64,000 nucleotides of DNA from positions 136,207,501 to 136,271,500 of the forward strand of contig NC_092343.1 of the NCBI RefSeq assembly GCF_046630445.1, given 5' to 3'. Source of the stretch: Rutidosis leptorrhynchoides. Taxonomy: Eukaryota > Streptophyta > Magnoliopsida > Asterales > Asteraceae. Position numbers and translations under genes: made by a program. This document shows positions 38,751 through 49,798 of the stretch, one piece after another. Under the pieces are notes generated by a model. That model saw only the letters and a program-made list of their open reading frames with translations. It was not told the DNA's origin and ran no database searches. Each line of letters begins with the position of its first letter. Within the stretch, counting starts at the first letter, position 1.

Positions 38751-41700
38751 TTAAGCGGAGGTAGACGGTAGAGTCGGGAAAAGGTGAGGATATTTCTGCA
38801 TCATCTGATCCTCTCGTTCCCAAGTGAACTCGGGTCTCGTTTAGCATTTCAATGAACTTGGATAATTGGAATCTAGTTGTGCTTCAACGTCTTGACCTCA
38901 CGGTCCATGACCTCATCAGGTTCTTCCACAAAGTTGAGTTTGTCAGCAATCGTAAGCTCGTCGAGTGGTATGACAAGTTCTGGTTCGACAAAGCATTTCT
39001 TCAGATTCGATATGTGGAAAGTGGAATGAACAGAACTCAACTGAGTCGGAAGATCTAAACGATAAGCAACGGGTCCAACACGCTCTAAGATTTTAAAAGG
39101 ACCAATATATCGCAGGTTTAGCTTTCCCCGCTTTCCGAAATGGATTACACCTTTCCAAGGTGCGACTTTCAACATTACGCGGTCTCCCACTTGGAATTCG
39201 AGATCTTTTCGTCTAATGTCGGCATAGCTCTTTTGACGGTTACGGGCCGTCTTGAGCCTTTGAATGATCTTCTCGGTCGTTTCATGGATGAGTTCGGGTC
39301 CAGTGATCTGCTTATCACCTACCTCAGCCCAACAAATACGAGAACGACATCTTCGGCCATATAAAACTTCGAAAGGTGCGGCTTTAATGCTCGCGTGATA
39401 GCTATTGTTGTAAGAGAATTCGGCTAGAGGCAAATGCTTCTCCCAAGCTTTCCCGAAATCAATTACACAAGCACGTAACATGTCCCCCAAGTTTTGAATC
39501 GTGCATTCGCTTTGTCCGTCGATTTCTGGGTGATATGCAGTACTCATATCTAAACGTGTTCCTAAAGCTTCTTGCAAGGAACGCCAAAATCTAGAAGCAA
39601 AACGGGCATCTCGGTTGAAAATAATCGATAAGGGTACACCATGATAGGATACAATTTCCTTTATGTATAGCTGCACTAATGTCTCCATTGTATCGGTTTC
39701 CTTCATGGCTAGGAAATGAGCGGATTTGGTGAGACGGTTAATGATAACCCAGATGGTATCATAACCACCTACCGTTTTCGGTAGCTTTGTGATGAAGTCT
39801 ATCGTTATCCTTTCCCACTTTCATTGCTGAATTTTGGGTTGTTGAAGTCACCCAGACGGCTTCTGATGTTCTGCTTTTACCTTGGAACAAGTTAAACACT
39901 TTGCAACGTAAATAGCAACATCCTTCTTAAGGTTTGGCCACCAATATTGCTCCTTGAGATCGTGGTACATTTTACCGACTCCTGGATGAATGGAATACCT
40001 TGACTTATGGGCTTTGTCTAGAATAAGACTTTGTACATCCCCATAACTAGGCACCCAAATTCTTCCGGCAAAATATCGAAGTCTAGTCTCCTTAACCTGG
40101 AATCGTGAGACGAGAATGTTCAAGTGTTCTTGAGCAATATTCTCCTCTTTGAGAGCCTCGTCTTGAGCTACACGGATCTGGATATTGAGATTCGTGTGAA
40201 TCGTGATGTTCAAGGCGCGGACACGAAGGGGTACCATTCTCTCCTTTCGGCTCAAGGCATCAGCTACTACATTTGCCTTGCCAGGATGGTAACGAAGTTC
40301 ACAATCGTTGTCGTTCAATGTCTCGATCCACCGTCGCTGTCAAATATTCAGCTGCTTCTGATCAAAAATGTGTTGGAGGCTCTTATGGTCGGTGAAGATG
40401 GTACTTTTGGTTCCGTAAAGATAGTGTCTCCACAGTTTGAGTGCAAAGAAAATAGCTCCAAGTTCAAGATCGTGAGTCGTGTAGTTTTGCTCGTGAATCT
40501 TCAATTATCGGGAGGTGTAAGCAATAACTTTCTTCCGTTGCATTAATACATACCCAAAACCTTATCGGGAGGTATCACAATACACAACAAAGTCATAACT
40601 ACCTTTGGGAAGGGATAAGATAGGTGCAGTGGTTAACTTCTGCTTCAGGGTTTGGAATGCCGACTCTTGTTCTGCCTTCCAAACGAACTTCTTCCTTTTG
40701 TGAGTTAATGCAGTCAAAGGACGCACAATCAAAGAGAAACCTTTGATGAATCGACGATAGTAACCGGCGAGGCCTAAAAATTGACGGATATGAGTAGGAG
40801 TAGTGGGGGTTTCCCACTTGCTAATGGCTTCGATTTTCGTGGGATCGACTTTAATACCTTGGCTACTAACAACGTGGCCAATAAAATGAACCTCCTTCAA
40901 CCAAAATTCACACTTGGAGAATTTGGCATAGAGTTGTTCCTACCTCAAGAGTTCAAGCACGAGTCGAAGGTGACGTTCGTGTTTTTCTTCACTTTTAGAA
41001 TAGATTAGGATATCTTCCATGAATACAATAACAAATTTGTCTGGATACGGCTTGCACACGCGATTCATAAGATCCATAAACATGGCAGGTGCGTTAGTCA
41101 AACCAAATGGCATCATAAGAAACTCATAATGGCCATAACGGGTTCGGAATGCAGTTTTGGGGACATCACCCTCATTCACCCTCAACTGGTGATAACCTAA
41201 CCGTAAATTGATCTTGGAGTAAATGCTGGATCCTTGCAGCTGATCGAATAGATCATCAATCCTGGGAAGGGGATACCGGTTCTTGATCGTCAACTTGTTC
41301 AGTTCGTGATAATCTATACACATATGGAAAGATCCGTCATTCTTCTTCACGAACAAACAGGAGCGCCCCAAGGCGAAGAGCTTGGCTGAATAAATCCACA
41401 GTCTAGCAATTCCTGTAGTTGACTCTTCAACTCTAGCAGTTCGGAAGGTGCGAGTCGATAAGGTGCGCGAGCTACAAGTGCAGCTCCTAGAACTAGATCG
41501 ATTTGAAACTCCACTGATCATGGCGGGGTTAATCCTGGAAACTCTTCTGGAAAAACTTCAGGAAATTCGCCTACAATCGGCACATCCTTCACGCTTTTCT
41601 CCTCAGCTTCCAATTTCTTCACATGTACCAAAATAGAAAAACGCCCTTTTCTCATGACCTTTTGTGCCTTCATGCAACTAATAAGGTTCAGCTTTGGGCT

Positions 41701-43164
41701 ACTTCTCTCTTCGTAAACTATTAATGGCTCACCATCCTCGCGAGGTATATGAATAATCTTCTCTCCGCATACAACTTCTGCTTTCACTTTTGACAGCCAG
41801 TCCATACTGACTATCATGTCAAAGCTTGCCAACTTAATGGGTATCAAATCAATCTTAAAATCCTCACCAGCTAAGTTAATTATACTACCGCGACAAATTT
41901 GATCAACCTTCTCAAATTGTCTATTAGCTACCTCAACAAGATAATTCTCGTTCAATGGAACTAATGACCAATCTAACTTAGAGCAAAAATGTCTACACAT
42001 ATAACTCCTATCGGCACCAGTATCAAACAAGACAGAAGCTAATAGTTTGTTAACAGTGAATGTACCTGTAACCAAGTCAGGATCCTCACAGGCATATCTA
42101 GCGTTCAGGATGAAGACTCTTCCACGTGCAGGCCCGCCATCCTTCTTCTTGTTAGGACATTCATTCTTGAAGTGACCCTGCTGGCTGCATTCAAAATACT
42201 TCCTTGGTGCATTGGGGTTCGCATTCACAGCTGAAGTGTTGATCTTACAATCCTTGCCGATGTGTCCAGTCCTCTTACACTTCTCACACACTACGTTGCA
42301 GTACCCAGTATGATGCTTGTAGCATCTCTTACACCAAGGAAGGCTACCTTTGTAGTTAGGGTTAGGGCTTCTCCCCTCATTGTTTCCCCTAAAGTGCTCA
42401 TGCCTCTTGACTGGATTCTGGTCAAAACCTTTACTCTTGTTTCCATCCCATTTGCGCTTCCCATCACTTGCTCCAGACTCTGATTTCACCTTCTCTGGTT
42501 CTTGGCGGATAACTTGATCCATCAGGGTGTGCGCCATGCGCATAGCTTCCTGGACAGTCCCTGGTTTGGAAGAAGTGACATTCCCCTGAATGTCCTTGGA
42601 AAGTCCCTACAGATACCGCTCCAACCGCTTGTACTCAGGAGTAACCATTGTGGGACACATTAGAGCTAACTCCAAAAATCTTCGATCATAACCATCAAGG
42701 TCAGTTCCTGAGACCTTCAATCCCTAAAACTCCGTCTCCATCTTCAGAATTTCGGTTCTGGGGCAGTACTCCTCGTTCATAGCACTCTTAAACTCCTCCC
42801 AGGGTGTTGCATATGCTTCATCAATTCCTCGAGCCTGGGCAAACGTGTTCCACCATGTCAAAGCACTATCTGACAACGTGAAGGAGGCGTACTTAGTCCT
42901 GTTAGTGTCGGAACAGTTGCTAACCCAAAATACCGATTCTAGCTTCTCAAACCATATTGTTAACCCAAAGGGACCTTCCGTTCCGCTGAAGGTATTTGGC
43001 TTACAACTCATGAACTCCTTGTAAGTGGACCCGTTCTGAGCAATTCAGTTAGCCATTGGAGCTTGTGGGTTGACATCCGCCATAGCTGCGGCTACTCGAG
43101 CAGCCACCATTTCCTCGATCTGTGCTGCAGTGGGTATTTCTCTTGGACCTCTTTCGTTTGCCAT
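38751..43164 (-). pseudogene. Element D gag-pol, heavily decayed
   Basis: Gag ATG is the complement of 43162-43164 (MANERGPREIPTAAQIEEM). Gag has LTWWNTFAQARG and zinc knuckles CEKCKRTGHIGKDC and the defective FECSQQGHFKNEC. Protease has DTGADRSY. RT (41521 to about 40560) has FMEDILIY, so the catalytic IDD triad is changed. RNase H, integrase (HHCC region about 40020-39900; DDE core about 39700-39500) and the chromodomain-like end follow, stopping at 38751. Stops and frameshifts occur in gag (two or more), between protease and RT, inside RT, in RNase H, at integrase start and near the C-terminus. Confidence 0.9.
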
Positions 43165-43678
43165 CGATCTTCCAGACAAAATTTTTGACTCAAGTCAAAA
43201 TTCGTTACCCAATAATTGATAATGCTATGGTAATATAGCAATCAATTATTCAACCAACATAATACATGCTAACTAAGCATGGCAACTAGTGCAGAGAACA
43301 TAAATCCAACATGCAATAATCAAAGGCGATATGTCCGACATCTGAACAAGGAAAATAACTTTTTCCATGTCAGTAAGACATATAGCAAGCACGTAATCAG
43401 GCATAATAACTACAGCAGCCTAGATCGTCTATAGCTGTACATAGCATTGCAATAATTACAGTATCAAACAGAAGTATCATGCAAAAAACAGATAGTAGCA
43501 TGCAGTAGTGAGAATAAGCAGTAGCATACTGCAAGAACATATAGCAGTAAAAGTAAGCAGTAGCATGCAGCAATTCCGCAGAAACAAGTAAACGAGCAAG
43601 TTGTAGATTAGTCCTATTAGTGAATCCTACTCGACTCGGTCAAGACACATTAATGCAACCTAATTCCCTACAACCAAT
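43165..43678. other. Element D leader, no ORF
   Basis: About 0.5 kb between gag ATG and primer site. It is AT-rich with repeated GCAGTAGCATGCAG-like units (43497-43572). Unlike A and B it has no accessory ORF. Confidence 0.6.
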
Positions 43679-43690
43679 GCTCTGATGCCA
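43679..43690 (-). promoter_or_regulatory. Element D primer binding site
   Basis: Minus strand TGGCATCAGAGC, iMet type with one substitution. Confidence 0.8.
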
Positions 43691-43694
43691 AATA

Positions 43695-43881
43695 TGACGT
43701 CATGTCCCAAAAATCAATGGTACGGATCATCAACAACATGTCCATTACACGGTATAACACTACATGCTATTTTGAAACAAGTTTTGCATTCGTAAAAAGA
43801 TGACGTTTTCCCAACGACAAATGTTTAATAAGAGTAACATGCTTCTACGAATAGAAAGCATTTAAAAATAGTACGTGACAC
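43695..43881 (-). repeat. Element D 5' LTR, first piece before element C
   Basis: Matches the start of the left LTR. It includes a segment (about 43826-43881) absent from the left LTR. It ends with GACAC, the target site of element C. Confidence 0.85.
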
Positions 43882-44071
43882 TGTGATGACCCGGAAATTT
43901 CTGACCAAATTTAAACTTTATCTTTAAATGATTTAATGTTTCCGACACGATAAGCAAAGTCTATGAAGTTGAATTTCAAAATTTTAGAACTGTTTCATGT
44001 ATTAAATTATATTTGACTGCTCTCGACGATTCATGAACAATTATATGTATGTATATATATATATATAACGA

Positions 44072-44250
44072 CTTTCCTACCGTAAAACACTATTTGCAAC
44101 AGTAAAATGACTTTGCTACAGTAAAACACTATTTGCTACAGTAAAACACTATTTGCTACAGTGAACCGTATTTTGCTACAGTGCTACAATGATTTGCTAC
44201 AGTACACTATTTGCTACAGTACACTTTTTGCTAGAGTAAACACTATTTGA
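44072..44250. repeat. Minisatellite in element C 5' LTR
   Basis: About eight units of CTATTTGCTACAGTAAAACA, period about 20 bp. The 3' LTR has about five units at 50000-50098. Confidence 0.85.
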
Positions 44251-44286
44251 TGTCGACGAACAAGCAAACAAAAACAGGATAAGGCG

Positions 44287-44336
44287 GCCATGCGATCGCA
44301 TGGCAAAAACACTGAAAACTCATGCGATCGCATGAG
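44287..44336. promoter_or_regulatory. Two perfect 18-bp palindromes upstream of the LTR TATA box
   Basis: GCCATGCGATCGCATGGC (44287-44304) and CTCATGCGATCGCATGAG (44319-44336), each its own reverse complement, share the core ATGCGATCGCAT and are separated by 14 bp. The TATA box CTATAAAAG follows at 44358. Also in the 3' LTR at 50139-50156 (perfect) and about 50171-50188 (one change). Confidence 0.8.
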
Positions 44337-44357
44337 GTACTGTAGCAGGCCACATAC

Positions 44358-44366
44358 TATAAAAGC
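44358..44366 (+). promoter_or_regulatory. Element C LTR TATA box
   Basis: CTATAAAAG, about 22 bp after the second palindrome; the transcript should start about 30 bp downstream. Confidence 0.6.
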
Positions 44367-44382
44367 TCGATTCATTCCTCCG

Positions 44383-44399
44383 TATTATTATTATTTTTA

Positions 44400-44450
<51 letters not shown>

Positions 44451-44480
44451 GATTAATATTATTATTATTAATCTTATTAT
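44383..44480. repeat. TTA microsatellite in element C 5' LTR
   Basis: Long (TTA)n run with interruptions, shorter in the 3' LTR (50236-50320). Confidence 0.85.
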
Positions 44481-46129
44481 AATATTATTATTAGTAGTAT
44501 ATATACCTAAAATACTACGATGAGGTTATGAGCGTGTCACCTTCAAAATGGGTTTTTGAGCGAGATAGAGCTAAGGAAATTATGGGTTATTGCCAAGGAG
44601 GTTATGGGTAATGTTCGAGGGTATATTTGTGAATTAAATCTAGTGTTTATCATCTCTGTTGCGTCTACGTACTTTCCTATAATATTGAATCTCAATATTG
44701 ATACGTAAGCACTCATATTTTATCTTTTATACATTAATTGTGTATCCATGTCTAGTGCTCGAGTATATATATTTATGCATGCTTGTATGCTAGATTTTAT
44801 CGTTAAACAGTTATGATGAATCACGAAGTAAATACATATATTACTGATAAAAGGTATATGATATGCATGTTTTTGGAAAGCTGGCGAAAAATCAATAACT
44901 TTTCATTTAGAAATCGTGTAATTTCGGTGAACGAATTAAAAGATATGATCAAGTGAATTATGATTGACATTGATTGAAATTGCTTTTGAAATTTGTTTGT
45001 AAGAATGATAAATTGGATTTTTGAATATTACCAGCCAAGTAAATGAATCCATATATAAGGCACGTCTCGTTTTGTTGAATTATTGTCAAAATTGACTTTT
45101 TGAAACGACTTTGGATAACTTTTGTATGTCGATCTCGAGCATTAGGATTGCTATACACTATGACCTGACCTAGCTTGATAGACATTTATTGACCAACATA
45201 TGTTCTCTAGGTTGAGATCTACGGTTATTTGGTAATCCGAGTTTCGATCACATTTTGGTGAACGACTTTATATGCTGCTAAGGTGAGTTTATAGTCTCCC
45301 TTTTTAAATACTTTAAATATTTTTGGGCTGAGAATACATGTAATTTATTTTAAATGCAATAAGACAGAAGTACATACTAAATTCTACACTGAGTTAAACC
45401 AAAAATCCCTTAGCTTTGGTAACTAGTAGCTGCCAGTACATAGGATATGGACTGGTGGGCGCGAATAATTGTATATGGATCCATAGGGCTTGATATCCCC
45501 GTCGGAGCTAGAGCGCTAGCCTTTTAACGGACGTATGCTATTTGAGAAGCGTACACATTGGTTTGCGTGTATTATTAAGATGATTATACAAAGGGTATAA
45601 TATATATTTACGTTAAGTTTAGTTACCAGGGTGCTCAATTTCGTAGAATATTTTGATAAACATTTCAGGATTGAACAACTGAAATCTTGTGATCCACCTT
45701 TATATACAGATTATGCGCAACATTAAAACTATGAACTCACTAACCTTTGTGTTGACACTTGTTAGCATGTTTATTCTCAGGTTCCCTAGAAGTCTTCCGC
45801 TGTTTGCTTATATGTTAGACAAGCTATGTGCATGGAGTCATACATGGCATATTTTTCAAGGAAACGTTGCATTCACCAAATCATCACTATGTATCTTATT
45901 TTGACTGCATTGTCAATGGAAGTATTATTGTAAATTATTATATTACGGTGATTGTCTATATGTAGAAATCATCAGATGTCGAAAACCTTTGATTTAAATA
46001 TTCATTTATGGTGTGCCTTTTCAAAAGAATGCAATGTTTACAAAACGTATCATATAGAGGTCAAATACCTCGCAATGAAATTGATGAATGACGTGTTCGT
46101 CCATATGGATTTGGAGCGATCGTCACAGT

Positions 46130-46141
46130 TGGTATCAGAGC
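46130..46141 (+). promoter_or_regulatory. Element C primer binding site
   Basis: TGGTATCAGAGC, two bases after the LTR end. Confidence 0.88.
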
Positions 46142-46516
46142 ATTGGTCCTAGCAAACCAGGTCTTGCATGAGTGTGTCTAACTGATAATTGTTAGGATAC
46201 ATTAGTAAGTCTGGACTTCGACCGTGTCTACATGTCAAAAGTTTTGCTTATCATTTTTTTTTGTCGAAAATTACCTGCTTATTATTGCTAGTCTAGACAC
46301 GTTTTACTGCATTGATTGCATGAATAGTGTATAGACAAAATTCATATCTTAGCGTATCTGTTACTATAAACTTTTCCTGACATCTTCCGAAAATTTCTCC
46401 GTGATTTATGGAATTCGGTATTATATATACATATGTAAATTATGTATTGAAGAATACCAAACTAAATTCTATAATCTAATTCATATAAAAAAAAATCATC
46501 TCCGTAATTATACAAG

Positions 46517-47050
46517 ATGGATCTCGTATCTAGTTCAAATTCCTTAAACTCTGACAGCTATTCCGATATGGATATTCACCTGAATTCCGAAGACAGTGTA
46601 ACCGGAATGGATCAACCAATTAGCCATCATCTATTCTGGATGAATTGGGGATGGGTTCGTAGCCTACTTAACTATTGGAGACAAGAAGAAGGTGATCCCT
46701 TCCATCTACCACATTGCCCTCTTGGAGAAGAACCTGAAGCACTTACCGGCGAACCTGTTCGTAATACCTTTTTCTCTCTCATCTACAGAATATCTCATCA
46801 TGATCATATACTCTCTCAAATTCTGGATCTTATTCATCCGCTCGTCCGAACTGCCAATCATCTCGGTGTAATAGAAGAAGTCAACGAGCTTCGCGCTCGG
46901 GTAGTGGCTTTGGAGAATACGATGCAAAGGTTACAAGCACCAGCAGCATCACCGGCATCAACAGTACCACCGACAACAACACCAACAGTACCATTACCAC
47001 CACCAACAACATCCGCACCGCAAGCCTCAACATCACAATATGTACCTTGA
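46517..47050 (+). CDS. Element C sole ORF, 177 residues, function unknown
   Basis: Intact ORF about 375 bp after the primer site. Residues 1-35 are Ser/Asp/Glu-rich (MDLVSSSNSLNSDSYSDMD). Residues 40-75 are Trp-rich (FWMNWGWVRSLLNYW). Residues about 85-125 form a mixed helical region followed by a short Leu/Val heptad-like stretch (VNELRARVVALENTMQRL) that may be a coiled coil. The tail from 138 is Pro/Thr/Ala low complexity. There is no gag major-homology or zinc-knuckle motif. It occupies the same leader position as the acidic ORF in A and B, and both start Ser/acid-rich, but I see no convincing sequence match between them. The protein could help packaging or be a relic of a leader ORF in an autonomous parent. 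Confidence 0.65.
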   Translation: MDLVSSSNSLNSDSYSDMDIHLNSEDSVTGMDQPISHHLFWMNWGWVRSLLNYWRQEEGDPFHLPHCPLGEEPEALTGEPVRNTFFSLIYRISHHDHILSQILDLIHPLVRTANHLGVIEEVNELRARVVALENTMQRLQAPAASPASTVPPTTTPTVPLPPPTTSAPQASTSQYVP

Positions 47051-49798
47051 ACATCAACGTCATACGCATCGTAGTTACCAAGAAATACCAACAACAATAA
47101 CCGATGAAGTATTAACTCATTTTCCCTGAAGAAATTTTATGTATATTTAATATATATGAATTTTTAAATCAAAATAAATCTTTTCGTACTAAGCTATTAC
47201 GTGTAAATCTTAACTGGTAGGCACTACTCGGTTAGTTCATATTACTAATATGCAATGATGTACATCCTTCCTTAACAACTTAACCATTGTTAACTACAAT
47301 CTCTGTTTCAACTTAATGAATTCCATTTCATTATAAACCAAGTGTATTATTCAATTACATAATTGATTTTACATTTTCATTTTTGATGTACTCGAAACTT
47401 TCCAGAAAACATCATCTGTGCCGTGTAAGGTTCACAAAGATTCCACAAGCATCAACATCCTTCACCGAGAAATAAGAATAAATAATGTATATTAGCGAAA
47501 TACTCCGCAAAGATTATGTAATCTTTAATGTTTTAGAGATTAATCATTTCTAAGTCAAGTCGAAAATCAAATGAGCTTAATATGATATTAACTCATTAAA
47601 TCTGTATTAGATTTGAAAAAAAAATATACATACATATATTTTCATAAATACGGTAATAAAAATTCTTTTGTATAAATTATTAATTGTGAAATCTTTAACG
47701 GGTAGGTACTACTCGAGAAATATTTAAGTTCACAATTAATATGTTACACTGTACATTCTTCAATTTTGATTCAAAAATCATTAACTATACTCACTATCTT
47801 CACAATGATACACAATCATTTCATACAAATTCAATCACATATTCTGATATCCACGGATCAGAATCCAAGCCATAACTCTGAACCGGTGACATCATTCTTA
47901 GATCTCTACATCTTTCAAAGTTATACTTTGACTTCAAAACTATGCAAGATCCTTTAGCATTATTTTTACCGAAAATAACCTTGCAATTTCTTTTCAAAGT
48001 ATCCAGTATTATCAACCATTCAACCAGTCAACGACGACCTTTCAGACTTGTAATTTTGGCATATACGTTTTCGTTACTGGGGAACCTTTCATGTTCCACC
48101 ACATTAGCAGTAAATTTACCAACAACTTCATTGATCTTTGACCTTCCGAAAAATCCTTATACTCATTGAAACTGTATCATGTACTCATCCACATCTTGTA
48201 ACGGCAATTGCCATACCAACTATCGGGAATTAGCAATCAGTATCTTAAAATCTTGTAGCACGTCTACGCCAACAGTTATATGTGTACATATAACATCTAC
48301 CTCCTGGACTTACATACTTCGAATGTGAAGTTTCCGAAAAACACCCCAAACTACAAAACTAGTTCTCCGAATTTTGGAAAAATGTTGATGAAGCAGCAAA
48401 AACTGTAAATGACCTTAACAGTCAAAAGTTTGATGATAAAGAATAGTATGGTGGTAAAGCAGAGAAAAAGAGAAGGTTTGGAATTGAAAAACGGATTGAG
48501 CAGACTATAAAGGAGGCTGTGGACAAATCACAAAGACTAAATCTACCTTCAAAGAATCCAAATGATTCAGAGTCTGCTGAAATCATTAGCGAATACCTTG
48601 CTCCTTACTCTAAAACCTTTGCGAACAATATTCTTCATCATCATCTTATCTTAAATATTCTAAGATATCATCGTATCTCCCATTATAAATATCCTCCATA
48701 TTTCTGAAGATATTTTTTGAAACCATTCTTATCTGAAATCATTACCTCTTCACACTATTTGTGTTACATCATAAAAGAAACTATTTTAGTTTCTAAAATC
48801 TGAAAAATTCGAAAAAAATGGATGTTTTGAAGTAATGGTTGGAACTGAAGCATGAGTTAGTATAATATAATGACACTTGATCAACGTGATTATATGACAG
48901 TAAGTCATGTTGAGTTTCTAATGGAACGTGATAAAGGTTCACAGATCACACCCTCATCATAAACCATGTTACATAACTCTTTCATTCTATATAATCTCTA
49001 AATATATCAAGAAAATATATTTCTTGATGATTCGGTCTTTTCCGGATATTCTGATAATTTGACAAGTCAGATTGTGCCATTACCGTTTCTTTCTTAGAAC
49101 ATTAATTATGTTTATTCTGAAATTCATACCTACAAATTCTGGACCATTATTCGCTTGACTTAAGGTCGGGAAGAGAAAACGAAAGCATGAAGCTCCTAAA
49201 TATAATGGAGAACATAAAGCCCGATAACAACCTCGAAATTACAAACCGTGTATATCAATGCGTATAGCAATATAAAGACACGGGAGAATGAAAAACACTG
49301 TAACCCCAAGGTAATAGTAGAAGAAAATAACTTCCTTTGGTGGCAGATGAAATAAGAAAGAAAGAAGATTAACATTTTCACAATCTATTGGGATGTATGA
49401 AATAAGAAAGAAGATTATAGGAGTGGTGAAAATAAATGAAACGGAAGAGGTCAATTTATAGCAATCGAGGCAGATTACGCATTTAATCAAAGAAAATCCT
49501 AATTTCTGCAAATTCCGAAGAATCAAATCTTATTTAGATTATGATGATTTTCTATTCCTTAAATTCTGGAAATCAATCGTAACTACGTCAAAAGCTAAGA
49601 CGAATCTCTATTCTTTCATTTCATTCTTTTACGATAACTTCTCTCATACGCTTCGAGAAATTGGATTGTTTTATCCATATAATTCAACGGTGATAAAATT
49701 CTATTTATCAACTCATATTCGTCATGAAAACATTTCTATTGTTAGCCATGACGATCTCACTTAAATTTCGGGATGAAATTTCTTTAACGGGTAGGTAC
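47051..49798. other. Element C interior without gag-pol
   Basis: 2.7 kb, AT-rich, no long ORF. Two degraded copies of the polypurine-like motif occur (ACTGGTAGGCACTACTCGG near 47213 and AACGGGTAGGTACTACTCG near 47697), plus the functional-position copy ending at 49798. A short frame at 48519-48707 has no recognisable product. Confidence 0.6.

Larger units (their letters stand above)
43882..46127 (+). repeat. Element C 5' LTR
   Basis: 2,246 bp; matches 49799-51952 with differences mainly in repeat number. It contains a TTTGCTACAGTAAAACACTA minisatellite, paired palindromes, a TATA box and a TTA microsatellite. Confidence 0.92.

Noticed and set aside
44290..44523. ORF across palindromes and TTA repeat (also 50142-50384)
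   Set aside because: Spans promoter and microsatellite of the element C LTR; Ile-run artefact.
46706..47097. Minus-strand ORFs overlapping the element C ORF
   Set aside because: Shadows of the plus-strand 177-codon ORF; low-complexity Val/Gly mirror of its Pro/Thr tail.
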